Positions 1-4,967 of a stretch of DNA of 21,752 bases are shown piece after piece (the first letter of the stretch is position 1; each line of letters opens with the position of its first letter). The stretch is from a virus, in IMG/VR virus record IMGVR_UViG_3300010885_008822, positions 1 to 21,752 of that record. One strand, written 5' to 3'. The notes under the pieces were generated by a model. It had not been told where the DNA came from. It saw nothing but the letters and a program-made list of their open reading frames with translations, and did no database searches. A program made the translations under genes and the position numbers.

Positions 1-2
1 CA

Positions 3-173
3 TTATTTATTCTCCATCTTATTTACAATTTCAGCCAACTTTTTACGCTGAGTTTCATTTAGCAAACTCCAACACAAACCAGACAGGTAAGGGTATGGAG
101 CATCGGCAGATACCGAAGCCTTTACTTTTAGGGCTTCTACTACTTCATAGATGTTTGAGTTTTTATCTAGCAT
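3..173 (-). CDS. Hypothetical small protein (56 aa)
   Basis: I do not recognise this protein. It is 56 residues long, has a Lys-rich C-terminal helix (KKLAEIVNKMENK) and one Cys, and shows no signal peptide or membrane segment. The ATG at 173 follows a purine-rich leader with GGA, and one of the repeated early promoters lies about 30 bp upstream (202-224). Its TAA overlaps the ATG of another gene (TAATG at positions 5-1), so the next gene of the unit begins at the window edge and continues outside. It is probably an early or accessory phage gene. Confidence 0.65.
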   Translation of the reverse strand: MLDKNSNIYEVVEALKVKASVSADAPYPYLSGLCWSLLNETQRKKLAEIVNKMENK

Positions 174-201
174 TTATTTTCCTATTCTTTTCTTATTTAC
201 A

Positions 202-224
202 ATTATAGCGAATACCGCTGACAT
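202..224 (-). promoter_or_regulatory. Early promoter copy A
   Basis: On the minus strand ATGTCAGCGG (224-215) is followed after exactly 7 bp by TATAAT (207-202). The same arrangement occurs four more times in this arm. It drives the gene starting at 173. It overlaps the stop codon of the 225-338 gene, and unlike copies B, C and E it has no upstream GGGGCGC block. Confidence 0.7.
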
Positions 225-338
225 TTAGCCTAGTGGATAGCGGTGAATGTGTTCGGCAGACAACTTTTCAAATTCTTCATTAGTAGCAAATTCAATTTCA
301 GTGCCACACTTGGCACACTCAGCAATTACAAGTTCCAT
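225..338 (-). CDS. Small putative zinc-binding protein (37 aa)
   Basis: This 37-residue protein has a CxxC pair (Cys8, Cys11) near the N terminus and an HxH (His30, His32) near the C terminus, which together could bind one metal ion. The ATG at 338 follows the repeated leader AGAAATGAGAAATAAA. That leader also contains an in-frame ATG four codons upstream, but in other copies of the leader that ATG is out of frame, so I prefer 338. Promoter copy B lies about 30 bp upstream. Function is unknown; tiny CxxC proteins are common in the early regions of actinophages. Confidence 0.65.
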   Translation of the reverse strand: MELVIAECAKCGTEIEFATNEEFEKLSAEHIHRYPLG

Positions 339-369
339 TTTATTTCTCATTTCTTTTTATCTACTACCT

Positions 370-392
370 ATTATAAGGGCTACCACTGACAT
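370..392 (-). promoter_or_regulatory. Early promoter copy B
   Basis: ATGTCAGTGG (392-383), 7 bp, then a perfect TATAAT (375-370) on the minus strand. It reads into the 37-residue gene starting at 338. The conserved tandem GTTAT/GGGGCGC block lies 42-70 bp upstream (425-453). Confidence 0.75.
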
Positions 393-424
393 TTAGGTTA
401 GTTTTATTAGTGTTTTGCGACTTT

Positions 425-453
425 GTTATTTATTTGTTATAATTCGGGGCGCA
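425..453 (-). repeat. Upstream regulatory block, copy B
   Basis: On the plus strand two GTTAT words start at 425 and 436, 11 bp apart, followed 10 bp later by GGGGCGCA (446-453). The first GTTAT starts 42 bp, and GGGGCGC 63 bp, from the ATGTC element of promoter B. Identical distances occur at copy E. This is probably a binding site for a regulator on one DNA face. Confidence 0.65.
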
Positions 454-480
454 AAAAATTTGAGGTATTGCTACCCAAAT
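453..480 (-). terminator. Intrinsic terminator after the 486-893 gene
   Basis: On the minus strand ATTTGGGTA (480-472) can pair with TACCTCAAAT (467-458), with one bulge and one G-U pair, around a four-base GCAA loop. Six T residues follow (458-453). It begins 5 bp past the stop codon at 486 and closes the unit that starts at promoter D. Confidence 0.65.
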
Positions 481-485
481 TAGTT

Positions 486-893
486 TTAGCGTTGCTCTAT
501 TCGCCAAGAGTGAGCAAGCAACACACGAGAACGCAACACGCATTCCATTTTTAGAAATCCTAAGAAATAACTTTCGCCATCACTAACACGCATTTCGTTA
601 GAATAACTTTTTACGCCTAACGCATTTAGTTCATCAAGTAAGTTTTTTACTTTTACAAACTCACTCGTAGCAAAACTATCTAATTCAGCAGAATAACTAC
701 GACCATTTTTAGCAATTAGCATTGTGTCATTTTCATAGTCATAGTTTAGATAAACATTACTAAGGTTGATTAGTTTGTTATGAATAGCAGAATGTTTTTC
801 ACCAATAGGCAATTCTGCGATAGTCGCATAAAACTTGCGATAGTCGCTAAGTGATAGAAGGATTTGGGTTTCTTTCCAAGTTTTTAGTTTCAT
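486..893 (-). CDS. Hypothetical protein (135 aa)
   Basis: This is the largest leftward gene in the window, and I do not recognise it. The 135-residue product is mixed and soluble-looking, Tyr- and Leu-rich, with no obvious catalytic motif or membrane segment. The ATG at 893 follows the shared leader AGAAATGAGAAATAAATG. In that leader a four-codon mini-ORF (MRNK) ends in TGA overlapping this start (ATGA), which may couple translation. It lies 30 bp after the 56-residue gene at 924-1094 and ends at a terminator. Confidence 0.75.
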   Translation of the reverse strand: MKLKTWKETQILLSLSDYRKFYATIAELPIGEKHSAIHNKLINLSNVYLNYDYENDTMLIAKNGRSYSAELDSFATSEFVKVKNLLDELNALGVKSYSNEMRVSDGESYFLGFLKMECVLRSRVLLAHSWRIEQR

Positions 894-923
894 TTATTTC
901 TCATTTCTTTTTTAGTTAGTTAT

Positions 924-1094
924 TTAGTTTTCGTCTTCAAGTCTTCGCTTGATTATGTTGATTGCGTATTTCATTCCAACACAAACATCACAATTAGGAT
1001 TATCTTCATTACAAGTTGCGATAGACTTTTGAATTTCAGTGATTATCTTCCAGCGTTCAACTTCTCTGGTAAGCAATTCAATTCGTTCATTCAT
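924..1094 (-). CDS. Small Cys-containing protein (56 aa)
   Basis: This 56-residue protein looks mostly helical and is charged at both ends. A Cys cluster (Cys28, Cys35, Cys38; C-x6-C-x2-C) sits in the middle. Three Cys could bind a metal with one further ligand, but this is not a named motif. The ATG at 1094 follows the repeated AGAAATGAGAAATAAA leader, again with an overlapping MRNK mini-ORF ending at the start. It lies between the 48-residue gene (102 bp upstream) and the 135-residue gene (30 bp downstream), probably in one unit. Confidence 0.65.
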   Translation of the reverse strand: MNERIELLTREVERWKIITEIQKSIATCNEDNPNCDVCVGMKYAINIIKRRLEDEN

Positions 1095-1196
1095 TTATTT
1101 CTCATTTCTGTTAGTAGTGATTTAGTTTTTTATTTGCTAATAAGTTTATTTGCGATTTCTCGGCTCACCTTATTAGGCTCACAAACTAAATAAGTT

Positions 1197-1343
1197 TTAT
1201 TTGTAGTCTCTAAGTTTCATCAAGTTAGACAACTCGGCAAACTCGGTATTGGACATAAAATCTCCAAACTGAGCAATCCACATCAACTCACGATAACGGA
1301 TAGCCTGAACAGCGTTTAGACCTGATTTTGATTTCTTAGCCAT
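1197..1343 (-). CDS. Hypothetical small basic protein (48 aa)
   Basis: First gene of the unit driven by promoter D. The 48-residue product has a Lys/Ser-rich N terminus (MAKKSKSG) followed by a predicted helical region. I chose the ATG at 1343 because it directly follows the shared AGAAATGAGAAATAAA leader. An in-frame ATG inside that leader would add only MRNK. A longer reading from 1406 would run through the promoter and is unlikely. Function is unknown. Confidence 0.65.
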   Translation of the reverse strand: MAKKSKSGLNAVQAIRYRELMWIAQFGDFMSNTEFAELSNLMKLRDYK

Positions 1344-1372
1344 TTTATTTCTCATTTCTTTTAGGTATTTAT

Positions 1373-1395
1373 AGATTAGCAGTAGCCACCGACAT
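1373..1395 (-). promoter_or_regulatory. Early promoter copy D
   Basis: ATGTCGGTGG (1395-1386), 7 bp, then TAATCT (1378-1373) on the minus strand. The -10 is the weakest of the five copies. Two GTTAC words at 1428 and 1439 keep the 42-bp distance and 11-bp period of the upstream block, but the GGGGCGC word is missing. It reads into the genes at 1343, 1094 and 893. Confidence 0.65.
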
Positions 1396-1439
1396 TTAGG
1401 GGACATTTTGGGGTGTGTCGCCTAAGCGTTACCAAACTG

Positions 1440-1523
1440 TTACTTTTTCTTTTCGGCTTCCAACTTGGCAGAGTTAGCACGGACGATTTGAGCCATAACG
1501 GCTTTTAGTTGTTTTTCATTCAT
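1440..1523 (-). CDS. Very small leaderless gene (27 aa)
   Basis: The 27-residue product is a short amphipathic, Lys-rich helix (MNEKQLKAVMAQ... ending AEKKK). Promoter C ends only 6 nt before the ATG at 1523, so the transcript should begin at or near the A of the start codon, with no ribosome binding site. The placement of a perfect copy of the early promoter is the main evidence that the gene is real. Function is unknown. Confidence 0.5.
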   Translation of the reverse strand: MNEKQLKAVMAQIVRANSAKLEAEKKK

Positions 1524-1529
1524 ACTTAC

Positions 1530-1552
1530 AGTATAAGGCTAACCACTGACAT
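1530..1552 (-). promoter_or_regulatory. Early promoter copy C (leaderless)
   Basis: ATGTCAGTGG (1552-1543), 7 bp, then TATACT (1535-1530), followed after 6 nt by the ATG at 1523. The conserved upstream block is 11 bp, about one helical turn, further away than in copies B and E. Confidence 0.7.
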
Positions 1553-1595
1553 TTTAGGGAGCGACACGCCGTATTTAGGGGGTTATTTATTTATC

Positions 1596-1624
1596 GTTAT
1601 CATTTCGTTATTTTTCGGGGCGCA
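1596..1624 (-). repeat. Upstream regulatory block, copy C
   Basis: GTTAT starts at 1596 and 1607 (11 bp apart), and GGGGCGCA occupies 1617-1624 (10 bp later). The internal spacing matches copies B and E exactly. The block sits directly beyond the T-run of the preceding terminator. Confidence 0.65.
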
Positions 1625-1662
1625 GAAAATTGGGGGCATGTCAATTAGACACACCCACCAAT
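1625..1662 (-). terminator. Probable intrinsic terminator of the five-gene unit
   Basis: On the minus strand ATTGGTGGGTGTG (1662-1650) can pair with CATGCCCCCAAT (1640-1629), with a bulged T and G-U pairs, followed by TTTTC. It starts right after the stop at 1663. The imperfect stem and short T-run keep confidence moderate. Confidence 0.5.
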
Positions 1663-1722
1663 CTACTGATTGATAAATAGCCATATGCCTAAGCCTATAA
1701 CTATTAGGGCTATTACCTCCAT
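1663..1722 (-). CDS. 19-residue putative membrane peptide
   Basis: The peptide is almost entirely hydrophobic (MEVIALIVIGLGIWLFINQ), long enough for one membrane helix. The ATG at 1722 comes just after the stop of the 48-residue gene, and the G-run at that gene's end could act as ribosome binding site. It is the last gene of the unit, directly followed by a terminator. Coding is inferred from its position and composition only. Confidence 0.45.
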   Translation of the reverse strand: MEVIALIVIGLGIWLFINQ

Positions 1723-1724
1723 GG

Positions 1725-1871
1725 CTACCCCCCAAGCAAACTAGATAGCCAGTTACCAGCCTGATAGCCTACTACACAGCCAGACACACCAGCCCAATTT
1801 ATCTGGGATACGAATGACCACGCTGTTATTAGGAATAAGCCTAGACCTGTAAATACAAAGGGCTTAGTCAT
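1725..1871 (-). CDS. Small membrane protein (48 aa)
   Basis: The 48-residue product has two hydrophobic stretches (about residues 5-22 and 25-46) rich in Gly, Trp and Val, so it probably has one or two membrane helices. The start overlaps the stop of the 26-residue gene (ATGACTAA, frames shifted), which suggests coupled translation. Two further very small membrane peptide genes flank it. Function is unknown; small phage membrane proteins can be holin-like, antiholin-like or superinfection-exclusion factors. Confidence 0.55.
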   Translation of the reverse strand: MTKPFVFTGLGLFLITAWSFVSQINWAGVSGCVVGYQAGNWLSSLLGG

Positions 1872-1944
1872 CACGCTTACCCCTTTCCTTATCCTTGAAG
1901 AATAGATACGCTACTGCTAACAATAGAATAGTCTCCATACCCAT
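1864..1944 (-). CDS. 26-residue putative membrane peptide
   Basis: A hydrophobic N-terminal half (residues 4-16) is followed by a highly charged tail (KDKERGKRDD), which suggests a single-pass membrane peptide with a cytoplasmic tail. The start is a TAATG overlap with the stop of the upstream 51-residue gene, and its own end overlaps the next start. These tight overlaps support real coding despite the length. Confidence 0.5.
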   Translation of the reverse strand: MGMETILLLAVAYLFFKDKERGKRDD

Positions 1945-2099
1945 TACACACACCTACATTTCTTTACTGAGATTTTGTTATTCTTTACTACCACGGATGC
2001 GATAGTGTGGCAAGACTTACAAGCATAAGCCTTTACAATAGGCATAGCCCTATTGCGTAGTGTTTTGATAGTAGTTAGTGCTAGTAGTGATAGCCCCAT
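1944..2099 (-). CDS. Small zinc-ribbon-like protein (51 aa)
   Basis: Two Cys pairs, CxxC (Cys27, Cys30) and CxC (Cys48, Cys50), are separated by a short beta-type stretch, the layout of a minimal zinc ribbon. The N-terminal 20 residues are basic and partly hydrophobic. The ATG at 2099 follows AAAGAAAGGTAACAC, the same leader as the preceding gene. It may bind nucleic acid or be a structural Zn protein; there is no sequence basis for choosing. Confidence 0.6.
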   Translation of the reverse strand: MGLSLLALTTIKTLRNRAMPIVKAYACKSCHTIASVVVKNNKISVKKCRCV

Positions 2100-2113
2100 T
2101 GTGTTACCTTTCT

Positions 2114-2299
2114 TTACCATAGGTTAGCGGTAGAGTTGCCAAATACTTCAAAGTCAAATGTAGCATTAGGGTTATTCTTGATTAGTTCCTGAGTAGCAAG
2201 GATGATTTCTTCTGCCTTAGCCCACGAGTGAACTTCATAGACAGGTGAGATAGTGTTAGTGCCATTGAAGACATTGATTTTTAGGGATAGAATGTTCAT
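2114..2299 (-). CDS. Hypothetical small protein (61 aa)
   Basis: First gene of the five-gene unit driven by promoter E. The 61-residue product has a beta-rich start and a central helix (AKAEEIILATQELIKN), with no membrane segment or metal motif. I chose the ATG at 2299 because of the GAAAGGTAAC ribosome binding site just upstream. A longer reading would begin inside promoter E. I do not recognise the family. Confidence 0.65.
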   Translation of the reverse strand: MNILSLKINVFNGTNTISPVYEVHSWAKAEEIILATQELIKNNPNATFDFEVFGNSTANLW

Positions 2300-2327
2300 T
2301 GGTGTTACCTTTCTTTGTTGTGTTTCT

Positions 2328-2350
2328 ATTATAGCGTTACCCACCGACAT
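2328..2350 (-). promoter_or_regulatory. Early promoter copy E
   Basis: ATGTCGGTGG (2350-2341), 7 bp, then a perfect TATAAT (2333-2328). It reads into the five small genes from 2299 down to 1663, with a short leader carrying AAAGG. Confidence 0.75.
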
Positions 2351-2382
2351 TGTTATCAAGATAGTTAGTGTTTCTGTGTACC

Positions 2383-2411
2383 GTTATACAATCGTTACAT
2401 TTGGGGGCGCA
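2383..2411 (-). repeat. Upstream regulatory block, copy E
   Basis: GTTA words start at 2383 and 2394 (11 bp apart), with GGGGCGCA at 2404-2411 (10 bp later). The distances to the promoter element (42 and 63 bp) equal those of copy B. Confidence 0.65.
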
Positions 2412-2418
2412 GATTAGG

Positions 2419-2497
2419 TGTGCGTGTAGTACATTTCTCAAACAGACGAGGTATGCGTATAGTGTTGTGTGCTCACTATATCGACTATGCGTATAGT
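2419..2497. repeat. Three iteron-like direct repeats
   Basis: TATGCGTATAGT is repeated exactly at 2452-2463 and 2486-2497. A degenerate copy, TGTGCGTGTAGT, lies at 2419-2430. Spacing is 33-34 bp, about three helical turns. They lie between promoter E and the HTH gene unit, in sequence with no convincing gene. Possible roles are operators for the neighbouring HTH protein or replication iterons; the sequence does not decide. Confidence 0.55.
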
Positions 2498-2583
2498 ATT
2501 CTTTCTTGTATCATACATCTTTACAAAATATTCAGATTTTGCTAATTATGAAAATAAAAAATTTTTCAGATTTGCCAGGTATG

Positions 2584-2679
2584 CTAAATATTAAGTAACA
2601 ATTTGATAACGAATTGAAACAAATACATAAATGTGGGAATAAAAATGATTGCACCCAGTAGATAAAGTGCTTTTTTCAT
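2584..2679 (-). CDS. 31-residue single-helix membrane peptide
   Basis: MKK is followed by a hydrophobic stretch across residues 4-30, consistent with one membrane helix. There is no cleavage site, so it is more likely a membrane peptide than a secreted one. The start is a TAATG overlap with the end of the HTH gene, which points to coupled translation and possibly a joint role. Function is unknown. Confidence 0.55.
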   Translation of the reverse strand: MKKALYLLGAIIFIPTFMYLFQFVIKLLLNI

Positions 2680-2852
2680 TATGGCAACTTCAAATCGGGG
2701 GTATGTTTAAGCAATCCATGCTTAACAGCCCATACGTTAATCAATTTATATGACACACCAACCTCTTTTGCAATTTCTCGTGTAGTTTTGGTCTTTAGTT
2801 GTTCTGATAGCCATGCTTTGTCTTCATACAACTTGTCGAAATGCTTATCCAT
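2679..2852 (-). CDS. Small helix-turn-helix DNA-binding protein (57 aa)
   Basis: Residues about 24-47 read TREIAKEVGVS, then an aromatic/basic recognition helix, the pattern of the HTH domain found in many small phage regulators and in DNA-binding domains beside HNH endonucleases. The N terminus is acidic and helical. The ATG at 2852 has a good ribosome binding site (GGAGAG), and a TGC-TATACT extended -10 sits 23 bp upstream. It is the first gene left of the divergence point, where phages often place a regulator. Its target is unknown; nearby repeats are candidates. Confidence 0.75.
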   Translation of the reverse strand: MDKHFDKLYEDKAWLSEQLKTKTTREIAKEVGVSYKLINVWAVKHGLLKHTPDLKLP

Positions 2853-3214
2853 ATCTCTCCTATGTTAGGTTATAAGTATAGCATAAAAAATTTCGGGTAC
2901 ACAAGTGCGAAGCACTCTTGATTTGGTCTCAATAACACCTAATAGGAACACCTCTGACAGTCAATGTTTATAAGGAAGTGTAAATTAGACCGTATGTGAG
3001 TTCGTCGGATAGTATCAAAATCGATTCTAGGGGCATTCTGGGGCTTCCTGGGCTATGTTTTGGATAGGCTGCTATCTAACAAAATCATCCATACGCATTT
3101 ATGTCAATGCATAGTGGATTTGGTGTCTCTATTTCGCCGCTTTTTAAAATCGAAATTATCCCGAACTCTAAATTCCGCCGAAAACTTTATCAAATGTGTA
3201 GTAAAATAGACAGT
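2853..3214. other. Divergent intergenic control region
   Basis: I see no supportable gene in these 362 bases. On the minus side is the HTH gene promoter: extended -10 TGC-TATACT (2883-2875) with a possible TTGTGT -35 at 2904-2899. A short inverted repeat AGTGC-GAA-GCACT lies at 2904-2916. On the plus side, TAAAAT (3202-3207) lies 7 nt before the ATG at 3215. The rest is unexplained and could hold operators. Confidence 0.5.
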
Positions 3215-3502
3215 ATGACCGTAATAGAATCAGTGCTTGCATTAATCATAAGTATTGCAACAATCATCACATCAGTAGGACTAGGAGTTAGATGGCTAAC
3301 TAAACACTACTTTGATGAAATCAAACATGAAATCAAACCTAATGGTGGTTCATCAATGAAAGACCAGGTTAATAGAATGGAATCAGATATCTGTGAATTA
3401 AAGAATCAGAACCTAAAAGGTGAAGAATACCATGAGAAACTAGATAATAAAATCGACGACCTTACTAGACTGTTTGTTGAATATGTTTCTCGCCAAAAGT
3501 AA
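3215..3502 (+). CDS. Small membrane protein, holin-like (95 aa)
   Basis: Residues about 4-26 form one membrane helix, followed by a basic junction (RWLTKHYFDEIKHE), the motif KPNGGSSMKDQVNR, and a charged, coiled-coil-like tail to residue 95. A membrane helix followed by a PNGGSS-type motif and coiled coil is common in small actinophage membrane proteins, often annotated as putative holins; that is family recollection, not proof. I start it at 3215 (MTVIES): the ATG follows TAAAAT by 7 nt, and the upstream frame from 3101 looks non-coding. The lysis hydrolase is not adjacent (8196-8780). Confidence 0.65.
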   Translation: MTVIESVLALIISIATIITSVGLGVRWLTKHYFDEIKHEIKPNGGSSMKDQVNRMESDICELKNQNLKGEEYHEKLDNKIDDLTRLFVEYVSRQK

Positions 3503-3506
3503 ATCC

Positions 3507-3558
3507 GATTATTATATATAATATAATATATATATCTTATATATTAATATATATTATA
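3507..3558. repeat. A/T-only tract
   Basis: About 50 bases of almost uninterrupted alternating A and T follow the membrane protein gene. Such a tract melts and bends easily, and next to several inverted repeats it could be a replication or control site. I see no gene in it. Confidence 0.6.
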
Positions 3559-3559
3559 G

Positions 3560-3601
3560 CCCTAAATCCTTGTATTTAGAGGGTATCACACATTTTGTGA
3601 T
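3560..3601. repeat. Two adjacent inverted repeats
   Basis: CCCTAAAT (3560-3567) pairs with ATTTAGAGGG (3574-3583), with one bulged A and a 6-base loop. ATCACA (3585-3590) pairs with TGTGAT (3596-3601) around 5 bases. Neither is followed by a T-run on either strand, so I do not call a terminator; operator or structured DNA is equally likely. Confidence 0.5.
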
Positions 3602-3636
3602 TTGTCAAATTAATTGGTAACAAAAACGTAACGATT

Positions 3637-3651
3637 ATTCTATGATAGAAT
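3637..3651 (+). promoter_or_regulatory. Palindromic extended -10 promoter
   Basis: ATTCTATGATAGAAT is a perfect palindrome apart from its central base. It contains TGA-TAGAAT, an extended -10 reading right. Transcription should start around 3657-3660, at the 5' edge of the long stem-loop. Confidence 0.5.
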
Positions 3652-3655
3652 ATAA

Positions 3656-3709
3656 GGGAGCCAGTGTCTGATAACTCTCTCTCATACCCACTTTCAGGCA
3701 CTGGTTCTC
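3656..3709 (+). ncRNA. Candidate structured RNA: 16-bp stem-loop
   Basis: Bases 3656-3671 (GGGAGCCAGTGTCTGA) can pair without a break with 3694-3709, using three G-U pairs, around a 22-base pyrimidine-rich loop. The stem starts at the expected start point of the promoter at 3646-3651 and ends 25 bases before the next gene. It could be a small RNA, a 5' cap structure protecting the late message, or a transcription-control element. The G-U pairs fit an RNA reading on the plus strand. No T-run follows, so it is not a clear terminator. Confidence 0.45.
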
Positions 3710-3721
3710 TAATTTATGGTG

Positions 3722-3733
3722 TATACTTATATT
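3722..3733 (+). promoter_or_regulatory. -10 box of a leaderless promoter
   Basis: TATACT (3722-3727) ends 6 nt before the ATG at 3734. This decides the start: the longer reading from ATG 3716 would place the -10 inside the coding sequence. Confidence 0.6.
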
Positions 3734-4114
3734 ATGACTAATTGTGCAATCCCCGATAACTTTGGAGCAGACCCTGCGTTTGTTCAATGGAAGGTCGTCC
3801 GTGGTGATACCGCCCGAATCCGTATTGAATTCTATGAAACCGATGGGGAAACACTTTATAATATCACAGGTTGGACCTTTTTATCAAGTGCCTATGACCT
3901 AAAGAATGGTGGCTTTGATGCGTTGACAGTTACTGCTGGCACTGGATATGTTGACATCACTGCTCCTGCAAGTTTAACAAAGACATGGGGTACTGGTCAG
4001 TCAACCGTTGTTACTGAACTATCATTTGACCTACAGGTAACCATTAACTCGGAAATCTGGACACCAGTAATCGGTAAAATCACCGTACTTGCTGATGTGA
4101 GCATTAACGCCTAA
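3734..4114 (+). CDS. Phage structural protein, baseplate/fibre-associated (126 aa)
   Basis: The product is a compact beta-rich protein without signal or membrane segment. The stretch 'VVRGDTARIRIEFYETDGETLYNITG' style (about residues 20-45) resembles the small beta-sandwich domains at the N terminus of phage baseplate or fibre-attachment proteins (BppU-N-like), though I cannot verify the family. It is first in a three-gene set: its TAA overlaps the ATG of the collagen-like gene (TAATG), so the three are translated together and probably assemble as one fibre or adaptor. The -10 box just upstream suggests a leaderless message. Confidence 0.65.
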   Translation: MTNCAIPDNFGADPAFVQWKVVRGDTARIRIEFYETDGETLYNITGWTFLSSAYDLKNGGFDALTVTAGTGYVDITAPASLTKTWGTGQSTVVTELSFDLQVTINSEIWTPVIGKITVLADVSINA

Positions 4115-4410
4115 TGACAACCTATCAATCGCCAGCAATCCTAGGACAAACAGTTCCTAACAACACAAACGATGTAATTATTAAGATTATTAATCAAGCA
4201 CAAACTCCTACTCTTAAACTTCTTCCTATGCCTGGAGCCAAAGGCGACACTGGTAGCCAAGGAATTCAAGGAATTCAAGGAATTCAGGGTATACAGGGTA
4301 TTCAAGGACCAGCAGGTGCTTTGGGAAACCTTACTGTAGGTGGCGGTCTAGGCTATGACCAGAATACAAACACTCTTACTCTTTTAAAAGTAGACGCAGG
4401 TGAAATCTAA
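4114..4410 (+). CDS. Collagen-like fibre protein (98 aa)
   Basis: Residues about 40-69 form a Gly-X-Y collagen-like run that contains five consecutive GIQ triplets, encoded by a 9-bp tandem repeat at about 4261-4305. The N-terminal 38 residues are beta-like and the C terminus (GGLGYDQNTNTLTL) resembles a short fibre cap. Phage collagen-like segments form trimeric rods. The gene overlaps both neighbours by TAATG, so it belongs to a three-gene translational unit. It may be a short linker fibre. Confidence 0.8.
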   Translation: MTTYQSPAILGQTVPNNTNDVIIKIINQAQTPTLKLLPMPGAKGDTGSQGIQGIQGIQGIQGIQGPAGALGNLTVGGGLGYDQNTNTLTLLKVDAGEI

Positions 4411-4967
4411 TGGCTAATATTGTTAAGATTGTTCCTAAAACTATTACCCCTGCAGTTGTGAAGATTGCTGGCGTAGTTGGTCCCTCTGGAAGTGCTGGAA
4501 GTACAGGAGCGACTGGACCTGCTGGACCAACTGGACCAACTGGGGCTACTGGACCTGCTGGACCAGCCTTAAATCCTACATCACAATCATTTAACCCAGT
4601 TTGGAGCGGAACTGGATTAACCTATACAGGAACTCCAGCAACTGGAGCATATATTCAAATCGGAAAACTTGTTCATTTTAGAATAAATGTTGCTTGCACA
4701 AATGTTACAAATTTTGGAACTGGTCAATACTCTTTAACTTTGCCATTTGCACCAGTAGGAGACTATGTTTTTAGGGATGGTGGATTCCATGATACATCTA
4801 CTGGAAACCATCACGCAATTGCAGCAGATGCAGAAAGCGGAACCACAACAATGACATTGTGGCATCCAGGCTCAAGTGCCAGAGACTATGCATTTGACCA
4901 CAATACCCCTCTAACGATTCAAACAGCAGATTACTTCTATATATCTGGAACCTATCTAATTCCTTAA
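4410..4967 (+). CDS. Collagen-like fibre with C-terminal head domain (185 aa)
   Basis: After a 20-residue beta-like start (MANIVKIVPKTITP...), residues about 23-53 are Gly-X-Y triplets (GPSGSAGSTGATGPAGPTG...). Residues about 55-185 form a Gly/Thr/aromatic-rich beta domain typical of trimeric fibre heads. It therefore looks like a complete short receptor-binding fibre: attachment, rod, head. It starts by TAATG overlap with the preceding collagen-like gene, and the two N termini may attach to the same partner. An extended -10 follows immediately (4971). Confidence 0.8.
   Translation: MANIVKIVPKTITPAVVKIAGVVGPSGSAGSTGATGPAGPTGPTGATGPAGPALNPTSQSFNPVWSGTGLTYTGTPATGAYIQIGKLVHFRINVACTNVTNFGTGQYSLTLPFAPVGDYVFRDGGFHDTSTGNHHAIAADAESGTTTMTLWHPGSSARDYAFDHNTPLTIQTADYFYISGTYLIP

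Noticed and set aside
1130-1168. GTG-started 12-codon minus-strand ORF in the gap between the genes at 1094 and 1197
   Set aside because: It has an AATAAGG-like site, but it is too short and starts with GTG; nothing else supports it.
2438-2518. 26-codon minus-strand ORF across the iteron-like repeats
   Set aside because: Only a weak AAAG before the ATG, and most of its sequence is the repeats themselves.
3101-3214. N-terminal extension of the holin-like protein
   Set aside because: The extension lacks a ribosome site and looks non-coding; a -10 box sits 7 nt before the internal ATG at 3215.
3553-3558. Minus-strand TATAAT reading into the 3' end of the membrane protein gene
   Set aside because: It lies inside an A/T-only tract where such words arise by chance, and no gene follows in that direction.
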